A stretch of DNA of 64,000 bases, taken from the NCBI RefSeq assembly GCF_019207085.1, contig NZ_JAATOM010000002.1, positions 620,001 through 684,000 of the forward strand, written 5' to 3'. The stretch comes from Variovorax sp. dw_308. GTDB lineage: Bacteria > Pseudomonadota > Gammaproteobacteria > Burkholderiales > Burkholderiaceae_C. The position numbers and the translations under genes were made by a program. Below are positions 37,341 to 45,964 of this stretch, one piece after another (within the stretch, counting starts at the first letter, position 1; every line of letters begins with the position of its first letter). The notes under the pieces are model-generated. The model saw only the letters and a list, made by a program, of their open reading frames with translations, ran no database searches and was not told where the DNA came from.

Positions 37341-38876
37341 GTGACGGTCCTCCGTCTCCACAGAATCACCAAGCGCTTCGGCACGCTGGTCGCCAACGAT
37401 GCCATTTCGCTGACCCTCGATCGCGGCGAGGTGCTGGCGCTGCTCGGCGAGAACGGCGCGGGCAAGTCCACGCTGATGTCGATCCTGTTCGGCCACTACC
37501 GCGCGGACGAAGGCGATATCGAGGTGTTCGGCGAACCGCTTGCGCCGGGGAACCCGAAGGCCGCGCTGGCCGCCGGCATCGGCATGGTGCACCAGCACTT
37601 CACGCTGGCCGACAACCTCAGCGTGCTGGACAACGTGATGATGGGAAGCGAACCGCTGTGGCAGCCGTTCACGCGCAAGTCCGCGGCACGCGGCAGGCTG
37701 CTCGAGGTGGCGCAGCGCTTCGGGCTGCCAGTCGTGCCCGAAGCCCGCGTCGGCTCGCTCTCGGTCGGCGAGCGGCAGCGCGTGGAGATCCTCAAGGCCT
37801 TGTATCGCGGCGCCCGCATCCTGATCCTCGACGAGCCGACCGCCGTCCTCACGCCGCAGGAGAGCGAGGCGCTGTTCGACACCCTGGCGCAGATGGTGGC
37901 GCAGGGCCTGTCGATCATCTTCATCAGCCACAAACTCGGCGAAGTGCTGCGTGTCTCGCACCGCATCGCCGTGCTGCGCGGCGGCAAGCTGGTGGCCGAG
38001 ATGCCGGCTGCCGGCGCGACGCAGGCGCAGTTGGCAAACGCGATGGTCGGGCATGCGGTCAAGCCGCCCGAACGACATCCGGCCAGCCGCATCGGCGAGT
38101 CGGTGTGCGTGCTGCGCGATGTGCAATCCGGCGGCGACGCGCGCGACGCTTTGCGCGGCGTCTCGCTGACGCTGCATGCGGGCGAGATCGTTGCAGTCGC
38201 GGGCGTCTCGGGCAATGGCCAGGTGGCGCTGGCGGAACTGCTGTGCGGCACGCGCCGCGCGACCGCGGGCACGGTCGAACTGCTGGGCCAGCTCTTGCGC
38301 GCCTCGCCCGCGCTGCTGGTCGAACAGGGCGTCGCGCGCATTCCCGAGGACCGGCACGCCGTGGGCGTCATCGGTGACTTGCCGCTGTGGGAGAACGCCG
38401 TCTCCGAGCGCCTGCGCGGCCCTGCATTCCGACAGGGACCGATCGTGCGTCGCGCCGCTGCACGCACCCAGGCCCAGCGCATCGTCAAGGCCTTCGACGT
38501 GCGCGGCGGCGGGCTCGATGCGACAGCGCGTTCGCTGTCGGGCGGCAACATGCAGAAGCTCATCCTGGGGCGCGCGCTGCTGGCGCCCGACGGCGCGGTT
38601 GCCACGCCGAAACTGATCGTCGCGCACCAGCCCACCTGGGGCCTCGACATCGGCGCGGTGGCCTATGTGCACCAGCAACTCGTCGCTGCGCGCGACGCGG
38701 GTGCGGCAGTGCTGGTGATCTCGGACGATCTCGACGAAGTGATGGTGCTGGGCGACCGCATCGCCGTGATGCACGGCGGCACGCTCGGCGACGCGCGGCC
38801 GGCGGAGGGCTGGACGCGCGAATCCATTGGGCTGGCGATGGCCGGTGTGCATGTTGAAGCGGGCCTGCCGTCATGA
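37341..38876 (+). CDS. ABC transporter ATP-binding protein, BMP-type nucleoside importer
   Basis: A 511-residue tandem ATPase. The first domain has Walker A GENGAGKST, signature LSVGERQRVE and Walker B ILILDEPTAVLTP; the second has a weakened Walker A (VSGNGQVAL, lacking the usual Lys-Ser/Thr) and signature LSGGNMQKLILGR. Such asymmetry is normal for BMP/ribose-type importers. GTG 37341, four bases after the nucleosidase stop, is the start; its end overlaps the permease by 4 nt. Confidence 0.9.
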   Translation: MTVLRLHRITKRFGTLVANDAISLTLDRGEVLALLGENGAGKSTLMSILFGHYRADEGDIEVFGEPLAPGNPKAALAAGIGMVHQHFTLADNLSVLDNVMMGSEPLWQPFTRKSAARGRLLEVAQRFGLPVVPEARVGSLSVGERQRVEILKALYRGARILILDEPTAVLTPQESEALFDTLAQMVAQGLSIIFISHKLGEVLRVSHRIAVLRGGKLVAEMPAAGATQAQLANAMVGHAVKPPERHPASRIGESVCVLRDVQSGGDARDALRGVSLTLHAGEIVAVAGVSGNGQVALAELLCGTRRATAGTVELLGQLLRASPALLVEQGVARIPEDRHAVGVIGDLPLWENAVSERLRGPAFRQGPIVRRAAARTQAQRIVKAFDVRGGGLDATARSLSGGNMQKLILGRALLAPDGAVATPKLIVAHQPTWGLDIGAVAYVHQQLVAARDAGAAVLVISDDLDEVMVLGDRIAVMHGGTLGDARPAEGWTRESIGLAMAGVHVEAGLPS

Positions 38877-39934
38877 GGCTCGAGAAGCGCCCTGCCGTCT
38901 CGCGCGCCGCAATGGTGTTCGCGCCCTTCGGCGCTGTGCTTTTCACGCTCGCGGTCACGGCATTGCTGGTGCTGTGGGCGGGCCAACCGGTCACGCGGAC
39001 TTACGCGCTGCTGCTGCAAGGCGGTTTCGGGTCCGTGTTCGCATGGAGCGAGACGCTCACGCGTGCGATCCCCTTAACGCTCACCGGCCTGTCGGCAGCC
39101 GTGGCCTTCAGGGCGCGCCTTTTCAACATCGGCGCGGAGGGCCAGTTGTACGCCGGTGCGCTGGCCGCGATCGCGGTCGGCGGGATGCACGGCGGCACGG
39201 GCTTCGAAGTCTCCCCCTGGATCCTGTTCCCACTGATGATGGCCGCGGCAGCGATCGCCGGCGCCGCGCTGCTGCTGGGCCCGGCGCTCATGAAGGCGAA
39301 GCTCGGCGTCGACGAAGTGGTGACCACGCTGCTCTTCAACTTCATCGTGCTGCTGGGCGTGGGCGCGCTGCTGGACGGGCCGATGAAGGACCCGAGCGCG
39401 ATGGGCTGGCCGCAGAGCGTGGCGCTGCAGGGCGACCTGGAGCTGGGCAAGCTGATCGCGCAGACGCGCGTCCACACCGGCCTGCTGTGGGCGATGGCGT
39501 TGTCGGTCGCCATGTGGGCGCTGCTCAAGCACACGGTGCTCGGCTTCGACATCCGTGCAGTCGGCGCCAATCCCCGCGCCGCCGCATTCGCGGGCGTCGG
39601 CACCACGCGCACCGTGGTGGCCGTCGCGCTGCTCTCCGGCGCGCTGGCGGGACTCGCCGGCGCCATCGAAGTGGCGGGCCGCACCAGCTACGTGACGCTC
39701 GACATGTCGCCCGGCTACGGCTACAGCGGCATCGTCATCGCCATGCTGGCCGGACTGCATCCGTTGGGCGTGATGGGCGCCAGCGTGTTCGTCGCCGGCG
39801 TGCTGGTCGGCGCCGACAGCATGAGCCGCGCGGTCAGCGTGCCGACCTACATCGCCGACGTGATCGTCGCGACATCGCTCATCTCGGTGCTGGTGGCGAT
39901 GCTGCTGGCGCAATACCGGGTGCGGTGGAAATGA
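38873..39934 (+). CDS. ABC transporter permease, BMP-type nucleoside importer (first subunit)
   Basis: A 353-residue integral membrane permease of the branched-chain/ribose permease family, with roughly nine hydrophobic helices. The cytoplasmic coupling region includes AVGANPRAAAFAGV near residue 225, and an RLFNIGAEGQLYAG motif. It overlaps the ATPase gene by 4 nt and is followed 7 bp later by the partner permease. Confidence 0.9.
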   Translation: MRLEKRPAVSRAAMVFAPFGAVLFTLAVTALLVLWAGQPVTRTYALLLQGGFGSVFAWSETLTRAIPLTLTGLSAAVAFRARLFNIGAEGQLYAGALAAIAVGGMHGGTGFEVSPWILFPLMMAAAAIAGAALLLGPALMKAKLGVDEVVTTLLFNFIVLLGVGALLDGPMKDPSAMGWPQSVALQGDLELGKLIAQTRVHTGLLWAMALSVAMWALLKHTVLGFDIRAVGANPRAAAFAGVGTTRTVVAVALLSGALAGLAGAIEVAGRTSYVTLDMSPGYGYSGIVIAMLAGLHPLGVMGASVFVAGVLVGADSMSRAVSVPTYIADVIVATSLISVLVAMLLAQYRVRWK

Positions 39935-39941
39935 CGAGCCC

Positions 39942-40865
39942 ATGACCGACCTGCTCGACATCCTTGCCAACCCGGCCTTCTGGGTCGCGGTGCTGCGCAT
40001 CGCCACGCCGCTGATCTTCGGCACGCTGGGGGTGCTGCTCTGCGAGCGCGCGGGGGTGCTCAACCTGGGCATCGAAGGGATCATGGTGGCCGGCGCCTTC
40101 ACCGGCTGGCTCGCCGTGTATGCGGGTCAGCCGCTGTGGGTCGGCGTGGGCGTGGCCGCGATGACCGGTGCGGTGTTCGGGCTGTTGCATGCCTGGCTCA
40201 CGGTGGGGCTCGCGCTGTCGCAGCACGTGTCGGGGCTGGGGATCACGCTGCTGGCGACATCGCTCAGCTACTACGGCTATCGCGTGAGCTTTCCGAAGGT
40301 GAACACACCGCCGACCATCAAGCCCTTCGCGCCGATGGACTGGCTGCCGATTCCCGTGCTCAACGCGCAAACCGCGCTCACCTTGCTCGCGCTGCTGCTG
40401 GTGCCGGTGATCGGCTGGGTGCTGTATCGCACGCCGCTCGGCCTGGCGGTGCGCATGGTCGGCGAGAACCCGCAGGCGGCCGAAGGCCAGGGCGTGTCGG
40501 TGGTCGGCACGCGCACCGGCGCCATCGTGGCCGGCTCGGCGCTGATGGGCATCGCGGGTTCCTTCCTGACGCTTTCCGCGTTCAACGCCTTCTTCTTCAA
40601 CATGGTCAACGGCCGCGGCTGGATCTGCGTGGCGCTGGTGGTGTTCGCCTCCTGGCGGCCGGGCAAGGCGCTGCTCGGCGCGCTGCTGTTCGCCTTCTTC
40701 GATGCGCTGCAATTGCGCCTCCAGCAGTCCGGCGACGCGGTGCTGCCCTACCAGCTCTACCTGATGCTGCCGTACCTGCTGTCGATCCTTGCGCTGGTGC
40801 TGGTCGCACGAAAGGCTGCCTACCCGCAGGCACTCATGAAGCCCTATCGAAAGGGAGAAAGATAG
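39942..40865 (+). CDS. ABC transporter permease, BMP-type nucleoside importer (second subunit)
   Basis: A 307-residue permease with about eight helices. It carries LNLGIEGIMVAGAFTGW near the N-terminus and the coupling-helix-like VGENPQAAEGQGVSV, both typical of the second BMP-type permease. Followed two bases later by the cytosine deaminase gene, so transport and deamination are coupled genetically. Confidence 0.9.
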   Translation: MTDLLDILANPAFWVAVLRIATPLIFGTLGVLLCERAGVLNLGIEGIMVAGAFTGWLAVYAGQPLWVGVGVAAMTGAVFGLLHAWLTVGLALSQHVSGLGITLLATSLSYYGYRVSFPKVNTPPTIKPFAPMDWLPIPVLNAQTALTLLALLLVPVIGWVLYRTPLGLAVRMVGENPQAAEGQGVSVVGTRTGAIVAGSALMGIAGSFLTLSAFNAFFFNMVNGRGWICVALVVFASWRPGKALLGALLFAFFDALQLRLQQSGDAVLPYQLYLMLPYLLSILALVLVARKAAYPQALMKPYRKGER

Positions 40866-40867
40866 AC

Positions 40868-42145
40868 ATGCTCGACCTGCTCGTCACCAACGCCACCCTG
40901 CCCGACGGCCGCACCGGCATGTCCATCGCCGTGCAGGACGGCCGCATCGCCGAAGTCACGCCAGGCCTGGCCGCGCCCGCGCACAAGACCCTCGATGCGC
41001 AGGGCCTGCTCGTCACGCCGCCTTTCATCGACCCGCACTTCCACATGGACGCCACGCTGAGCTACGGCCTGCCGCGCGTCAACCAGAGCGGCACGCTGCT
41101 GGAAGGCATCGCGCTGTGGGGCGAACTCAAGCCGCTGCTGACGGCGGAGGCCCTGATCGAGCGCGCACTCGCGTACTGCGACTGGGCCGTGGCCAAGGGC
41201 CTGCTCGCCATCCGCACGCACGTGGACACCAGCGATCCCAGCCTGCTCGCCGTCGACGCGCTGCTGGAAGTCAAGCGCCGCGTCGCGCCCTACCTGGACC
41301 TGCAACTCGTCGCCTTCCCGCAGGACGGCGTGCTGCGCGCGAAGGGCGGCGTCGACAGCCTGAAGCGCGCACTCGACAAGGGCGTCGACGTGGTCGGTGG
41401 CATCCCGCACTTCGAGCGCACCATGGCCGACGGCGCCGCCAGCGTGAAGCTCCTGTGCGAACTCGCCGCCGAGCGCGGCAAGCGGGTCGACATGCACTGC
41501 GACGAATCGGACGACCCGCACTCGCGCCACATCGAGACGCTGGCCTTCGAGGCCCAGCGCCTCGGCCTGCAGGGCCGCGTCACCGGCTCGCACTGCACGT
41601 CGATGCACAGCATGGACAACTACTACGTGAGCAAGCTGCTGCCGCTGATCGCCGAGGCCGGCGTCAGCGTGATCGCCAATCCGCTCATCAACATCACGCT
41701 GCAGGGCCGGCACGACAACTACCCCAAGCGCCGCGGCATGACGCGCGTGCCCGAGCTGATGGCCGCCGGCGTCAACGTCGCCTTCGGCCACGACTGCGTG
41801 ATGGACCCCTGGTACGGCATGGGCTCGGGCGACATGCTGGAGGTTGCGCACATGGGCCTGCACGTGGCGCAGATGACCAGCCAGGCCGGCATCAAGCAAT
41901 GCTTCGACGCAGTGACGATCAACGCGGCAAAGGTCTTTGGCTTGCCGAAGTACGGTATCGCCGCGGGATGCGATGCCAGCTTCGTGCTGCTGCAGGCACG
42001 CGATCCGGTGGAAGCCATCCGCTTGCGCGCGACGCGGCTCAAGGTCTACCGCCGAGGCAGGCTGCTGGCCGAGTCGCCCGCCGCCACGGCCGCGCTGCAT
42101 GTCGCGGGGAGGCCGCCGAGCACGGCCTTCATGACATCGCAATAG
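40868..42145 (+). CDS. codA: Cytosine deaminase-like amidohydrolase
   Basis: A 425-residue amidohydrolase: metal-binding HxH in DPHFHMD, HCDESDD with the catalytic Glu/Asp set, HCTSMHS, and the late metal Asp in FGHDCVMDPW. This layout matches CodA, which deaminates cytosine to uracil (family members also take isoguanine or similar bases). Downstream of the nucleoside importer and upstream salvage genes, the uracil produced would feed Upp and the URC enzymes. Confidence 0.85.
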   Translation: MLDLLVTNATLPDGRTGMSIAVQDGRIAEVTPGLAAPAHKTLDAQGLLVTPPFIDPHFHMDATLSYGLPRVNQSGTLLEGIALWGELKPLLTAEALIERALAYCDWAVAKGLLAIRTHVDTSDPSLLAVDALLEVKRRVAPYLDLQLVAFPQDGVLRAKGGVDSLKRALDKGVDVVGGIPHFERTMADGAASVKLLCELAAERGKRVDMHCDESDDPHSRHIETLAFEAQRLGLQGRVTGSHCTSMHSMDNYYVSKLLPLIAEAGVSVIANPLINITLQGRHDNYPKRRGMTRVPELMAAGVNVAFGHDCVMDPWYGMGSGDMLEVAHMGLHVAQMTSQAGIKQCFDAVTINAAKVFGLPKYGIAAGCDASFVLLQARDPVEAIRLRATRLKVYRRGRLLAESPAATAALHVAGRPPSTAFMTSQ

Positions 42146-42158
42146 ACTCCCTTCCACC

Positions 42159-42602
42159 ATGATCCGGATTCGCGAAATCGACCACCTCGTCCTGCGCGTG
42201 GTCGACCTCGAGAGGATGCTTCGCTTCTATTGCGAGGCACTCGGATGCACGGTGGAAAAGCGCCAGGACAAGATCGGCCTCGTCCAGTTGCGCGCAGGCC
42301 GCTCGCTCATCGACCTGGTGCCCGTCGACGGTGAACTCGGTCGCGCCGGGGGCGCAGCGCCGGGAAGGGAGGCACGCAACCTCGACCACTTCTGCTTGCG
42401 AGTCGAGCCCTTCGACGAAACAGCGATACGCAGCCACCTCCTCAGGCACGGCGTCGAGGCGGGTGCGCTCGAGTCGCGCTACGGCGCGGAGGGCGAAGGC
42501 CCTTCTGTCTATCTCGCCGACCCCGAAGGCAACACCATCGAACTCAAGGGTCCACCTTCGACGGCGCCGGCTGCCATTCGCACTGGCAAAAGCGCAGAAT
42601 GA
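42159..42602 (+). CDS. VOC family protein (glyoxalase/dioxygenase superfamily)
   Basis: A 147-residue two-module VOC protein: IDHLVLRVVDLERMLRFYCEALG, then NLDHFCLRVEP, and YLADPEGNTIELKG with the second metal-ligand Glu. Members are metal-dependent lyases, dioxygenases or resistance proteins; a specific substrate is not apparent. It starts 13 bp after codA and may belong to the same transcript. Confidence 0.8.
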   Translation: MIRIREIDHLVLRVVDLERMLRFYCEALGCTVEKRQDKIGLVQLRAGRSLIDLVPVDGELGRAGGAAPGREARNLDHFCLRVEPFDETAIRSHLLRHGVEAGALESRYGAEGEGPSVYLADPEGNTIELKGPPSTAPAAIRTGKSAE

Positions 42603-42626
42603 GCGCCGCAAACCAAGGGGAATGCC

Positions 42627-43016
42627 ATGCTCCTGAACGATGCTCCCGTGACAACGATGTTGCCGGTCAAGGATCTGGACCGCGCCCGGCAGTTCTACGA
42701 AGGCCGGCTGGGACTCAAGCCCGAGGGACTGAGGCCTGACGGCAAGTTCACCTACCGCTGCGGCGGCACCACCTTGGCCTTGTTCCCCAAGGAGGGCGGC
42801 ACCAAAGCCGACCACACCACGCTGAGCTTCCAGGTCGAGGACATCGCCAGCGCCATCGCCGGACTGAAGCGCGCCGGCGTGGTGTTCGAGGACTACGACT
42901 ACCCCGACTTCAAGACCGTCGAACATGTCTGCGTACTGGGTTCCGAGAAGGCGGCATGGTTCCTCGACACCGAGGGCAACATCCTCTGCCTGCACGAAGA
43001 CATCCAGGCCCATTGA
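42627..43016 (+). CDS. VOC family protein (glyoxalase superfamily)
   Basis: A 129-residue VOC protein: TMLPVKDLDRARQFYEGRLGL, a middle strand FQVEDIASAIAGLKRAGV, and WFLDTEGNILCLHE at the end. It is only distantly like the preceding VOC gene and lies 24 bp downstream. No substrate can be named. Confidence 0.8.
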   Translation: MLLNDAPVTTMLPVKDLDRARQFYEGRLGLKPEGLRPDGKFTYRCGGTTLALFPKEGGTKADHTTLSFQVEDIASAIAGLKRAGVVFEDYDYPDFKTVEHVCVLGSEKAAWFLDTEGNILCLHEDIQAH

Positions 43017-43030
43017 CCGCCGCGACGACG

Positions 43031-43585
43031 ATGACGATGAAGCAACGCCCCGCCTCGATCCTCTGCGTCCTCGCCCTCGCGGCCATCCCGGCTTGGGCGA
43101 TGGCCCAGGACGGTATCTGGAAGGACCGCTACGGCAAGCCCGTGCCCCAGACCGAATCCAGGCGCACGGTCAATGGCCTTGGCGGCTGGGTCGTCGTCAC
43201 GCCGGATGCGGACTGGGAGGAGAAATGGGAGAGGCCCTCGATCGTGGGGCCCGTGTTCACGCAGGCGAAAAAGGTGCCCAAGGGCAAGCCGCTGTTCGTC
43301 CTCGTGTTCCTCGGCAATCCCGAGGTCGGCGCGGATGGCCGGGCCGATGTCAGTTGCGACCTGAACGTCACCGGGCCGGACGGGCGAAGCCTCGTTCAGC
43401 GCAGCGTCGCCTGCTTCCAAGGCACTCCCCGGGGCGGGCGCAGCAGCATGTACCTCTCCGAGCCGGTGCTCGGGATCACCAGCGAGCCCTCGGATCCGAG
43501 TGGCACCTGGACGGTTCGGGTCTCCCTGAAGGACAAGCTGAGCGGCACGGCGCTGCCGTTGAAGACCACGTTCATCGTGGAGTGA
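43031..43585 (+). CDS. Uncharacterised secreted protein
   Basis: A 184-residue protein with a signal peptide (hydrophobic ILCVLALAAIPAWA, cleavage near AMAQ). The mature part is beta-rich: GLGGWVVVTPDADWEEKWERP, two Cys (SCDLNV and VACFQG) that could form a disulfide, and VSLKDKLSGTALPL. I do not recognise the family. ATG 43031 or 43037 could start it. Likely periplasmic; role unknown. Confidence 0.7.
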   Translation: MTMKQRPASILCVLALAAIPAWAMAQDGIWKDRYGKPVPQTESRRTVNGLGGWVVVTPDADWEEKWERPSIVGPVFTQAKKVPKGKPLFVLVFLGNPEVGADGRADVSCDLNVTGPDGRSLVQRSVACFQGTPRGGRSSMYLSEPVLGITSEPSDPSGTWTVRVSLKDKLSGTALPLKTTFIVE

Positions 43586-43606
43586 GGCCTTGCGCTTTCG
43601 CGCGCT

Positions 43607-44128
43607 TCATCGCGACAGCAGCAGCCACATGTGGACCTTCGACACGAAGCCGCCCTCCACCGCCACCGCCATCGGCTCCAGCCCGAAGCTCACGAAGCCG
43701 AAGCGTTCATAGAGCGCCTGCGCCGAGGCATTGCCCTCGGTCACGGTGAGCTGCACCAGCCTGACACCTGCGCGCTCGCGCGCCACATCGAGCGCCGCCT
43801 CGACGATCCGGGCGCCCAGGCCATGCTTGCGAAACGCCGGCGCCACGTACATGCCGAAGAAATCCGCCTTGTGCCGCGCCTTCTCCCGCGCCTCGAAAGA
43901 CAAGCCGGCCACCCCGGCAAGCGCGCCGCCTTCGAACGCGCCGAATACCATCTCCCGGGCCGCCGGCTCGACCGACAGGCGGGCCTCCCACCATGACATC
44001 GGCAAGGCCGCGCGCTCGCCCACGCTGGACGTGAAGGCATCCGGGTGGCGCGCGTAGCCGTCGAGCATCAACGCCCGATAGGCCGGCGCATCCGATGGAA
44101 CCAGCCGCCTGATCACCGGTGTGCTCAC
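43607..44128 (-). CDS. GNAT family N-acetyltransferase
   Basis: A 173-residue GNAT enzyme. The acetyl-CoA pyrophosphate loop is in YVAPAFRKHGLGARIVEAAL, followed by VRLVQLTVTEGNASAQALYERFGF, the usual motif B. The substrate is unknown. The start is GTG 44128, overlapping the monooxygenase stop as GTGA. Confidence 0.85.
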   Translation of the reverse strand: MSTPVIRRLVPSDAPAYRALMLDGYARHPDAFTSSVGERAALPMSWWEARLSVEPAAREMVFGAFEGGALAGVAGLSFEAREKARHKADFFGMYVAPAFRKHGLGARIVEAALDVARERAGVRLVQLTVTEGNASAQALYERFGFVSFGLEPMAVAVEGGFVSKVHMWLLLSR

Positions 44129-44430
44129 AGCCTGGCAGGTTCGACGATCTCGGCGTCGTAGATCTGGATGGTCGGCAACTCGGCTGCCAGCGCGCCGACA
44201 GCCTTGGCAAAGGCGCGCGATGCGGGCACCACGAAGTGCGCCTTCAGCGCCGTGGCATCGGCCCATTGCTCAAAGAACACCAGCCGCCACGGGTTCACGG
44301 TATCCCGGAACACCGCGTGCGAAATGCAGCCGGGCTCGGCACGCGAGCGCTGCACATGCTCGCTGCTCAGCCTGAGGACTTCATCGAATGTCGCGGCGTT
44401 TGCGACGATGGCGCCAGTCACGAGGATCAC
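44125..44430 (-). CDS. Antibiotic biosynthesis monooxygenase (ABM/YgiN-like) family protein
   Basis: A 101-residue ferredoxin-like ABM protein: VLRLSSEHVQRSRAEPGCISHAVF, then PWRLVFFEQWADATALKAHF. Members include quinol monooxygenases and heme-degrading enzymes; the activity here is not evident. The start is GTG 44430, with a GGAG nine bases upstream; the open frame extends further but adds no domain. Confidence 0.8.
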   Translation of the reverse strand: MILVTGAIVANAATFDEVLRLSSEHVQRSRAEPGCISHAVFRDTVNPWRLVFFEQWADATALKAHFVVPASRAFAKAVGALAAELPTIQIYDAEIVEPARL

Positions 44431-44522
44431 GTTGCTTGTCTCCGTACAAGGGGTTCTTGGGCAAGGCGTCGGCCAGGAAGGTATGAAGATTTCGTAGCGA
44501 GGGCGCCGCGGATTCACACCTT

Positions 44523-45962
44523 CTAGTGCTCAGGCGCAATGGCTTCCGCATATTCATACAACTCGCCGAGGATAGCCTCGGCCCGCTCATCGGCCGTCGC
44601 CGCGAGCGTGTCGATCTCGGCAAAGAACTGGTCGACGTTGAGCGCCCCGCCCTCGCCTTCGATCAGCTTCGCCGCCCGATGCGCCTCCCAGCGCCCGCTC
44701 TCATCGGCATCGAGCGTCTCCGCGAAATTGCGCGCCCGGTAGCGGAACAGCAGTTCCTCCAGCCGCGCATCGTCGAAGCCCGTCCGCGCATGGGCGAGTT
44801 CGGCGCCCTGGAGGCTGCGCAACTGGTTCAGTCGACGCCGGTCGGCATTGCCGACGAAGCCGCCGTACAGGTCCTCGTCGACATCGCGCTTGCCCTCGGC
44901 CGGGCGCTTGAAGACTTCCGGCCAGATCGCGCTCATGTCGGGCAGCGCAGCGGCAATCTCGGCATGGCGCATGGCCTGGTCCATGTCGATCTGCCAGCGC
45001 TGAGCCATCTCCGGCACGAGCGTCTTGCGATTTCCAACCACCATTGGCGACTTGTTCAGGTGGATCGACTTCACCGGCAGCCGGCTCATGCCTTCCGGCA
45101 AGTCGGCTGTGCGCGAGAACAGGCGCTGGCGCAAGGTAGCCACGTCGATCAGCGGCAACTCGCTCGGGTCATGGGCCAGGTCCCAGGCCAGCAGCTCGTT
45201 CTTGTTGGTCGGGTGGCTCGCCAGCGGCCACATCACGGCCAGGCAACCCCGCTCCACCGGGAACATGCCCGAGACATGCAGGAACGGCCGCGCAGTCTCC
45301 CGCGTGGCCGGAAAGCCCAGTTCGGCAGCGACCTGGTCCTTCTTGTGGAGGCGCAGCGCGAAATCGAAAAGACGCGGTTGCCTCGCGCGGATCAGCCGCG
45401 CCAGCGCGATGGTGGCGCGCACATCGGAAAGCGCATCGTGCGCCGCCTCGTGCACGAGTCCATTCGCGCGCGCCAGGTCTTCCAGCTTGAAGCTGGGCCG
45501 CCCATCCTCCTTCAACGGCCACTGGATGCCGTCCGGGCGCAAGGCGTAGGTCAGCCGCACCACATCGAGCAAGTCCCAGCGACCGCAGTCGTTCTGCCAC
45601 TCGCGCGCATAAGGGTCGATCAGGTTGCGCCAGAACATGAAGCGCGTGATTTCGTCATCGAAGCGGATCGTGTTGTAGCCCACGCCGATGGTGCCGGGCT
45701 CCGAGAACACCCGTTCGATCTGTGCGGCGAACTGGTTCTCGGCAATGCCGCGCGCGAGGCACATCTGAGGCGTGATGCCGGTGATCAGGCAGGCTTCCGG
45801 GCTCGGCAGGAAGTCCGGCGCCGGCTTGCAGTAAAGCATCAGCGGTTCGCCGATCTCGTTGAGTTCGGCATCGGTGCGGATGCCCGCGAACTGCGCCGGG
45901 CGGTCGCGGCGGACGTTGGCCCCGAAGGTTTCGTAGTCGTGCCAGAGAAAGGTGTGGGCCAT
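44523..45962 (-). CDS. sbcB: Exodeoxyribonuclease I
   Basis: A 479-residue 3'-5' single-strand DNA exonuclease used in recombination and mismatch repair. The DEDD active-site motifs appear as FLWHDYETFG (first D and E), GYNTIRFDDE (second D), and HDALSDVRATI (final H and D). The C-terminal part fits the ExoI-C region (NRKTLVPEMAQRW, NADRRRLNQLR). ATG 45962 follows the cls stop with a short gap. Confidence 0.94.
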   Translation of the reverse strand: MAHTFLWHDYETFGANVRRDRPAQFAGIRTDAELNEIGEPLMLYCKPAPDFLPSPEACLITGITPQMCLARGIAENQFAAQIERVFSEPGTIGVGYNTIRFDDEITRFMFWRNLIDPYAREWQNDCGRWDLLDVVRLTYALRPDGIQWPLKEDGRPSFKLEDLARANGLVHEAAHDALSDVRATIALARLIRARQPRLFDFALRLHKKDQVAAELGFPATRETARPFLHVSGMFPVERGCLAVMWPLASHPTNKNELLAWDLAHDPSELPLIDVATLRQRLFSRTADLPEGMSRLPVKSIHLNKSPMVVGNRKTLVPEMAQRWQIDMDQAMRHAEIAAALPDMSAIWPEVFKRPAEGKRDVDEDLYGGFVGNADRRRLNQLRSLQGAELAHARTGFDDARLEELLFRYRARNFAETLDADESGRWEAHRAAKLIEGEGGALNVDQFFAEIDTLAATADERAEAILGELYEYAEAIAPEH

Positions 45963-45964
45963 GG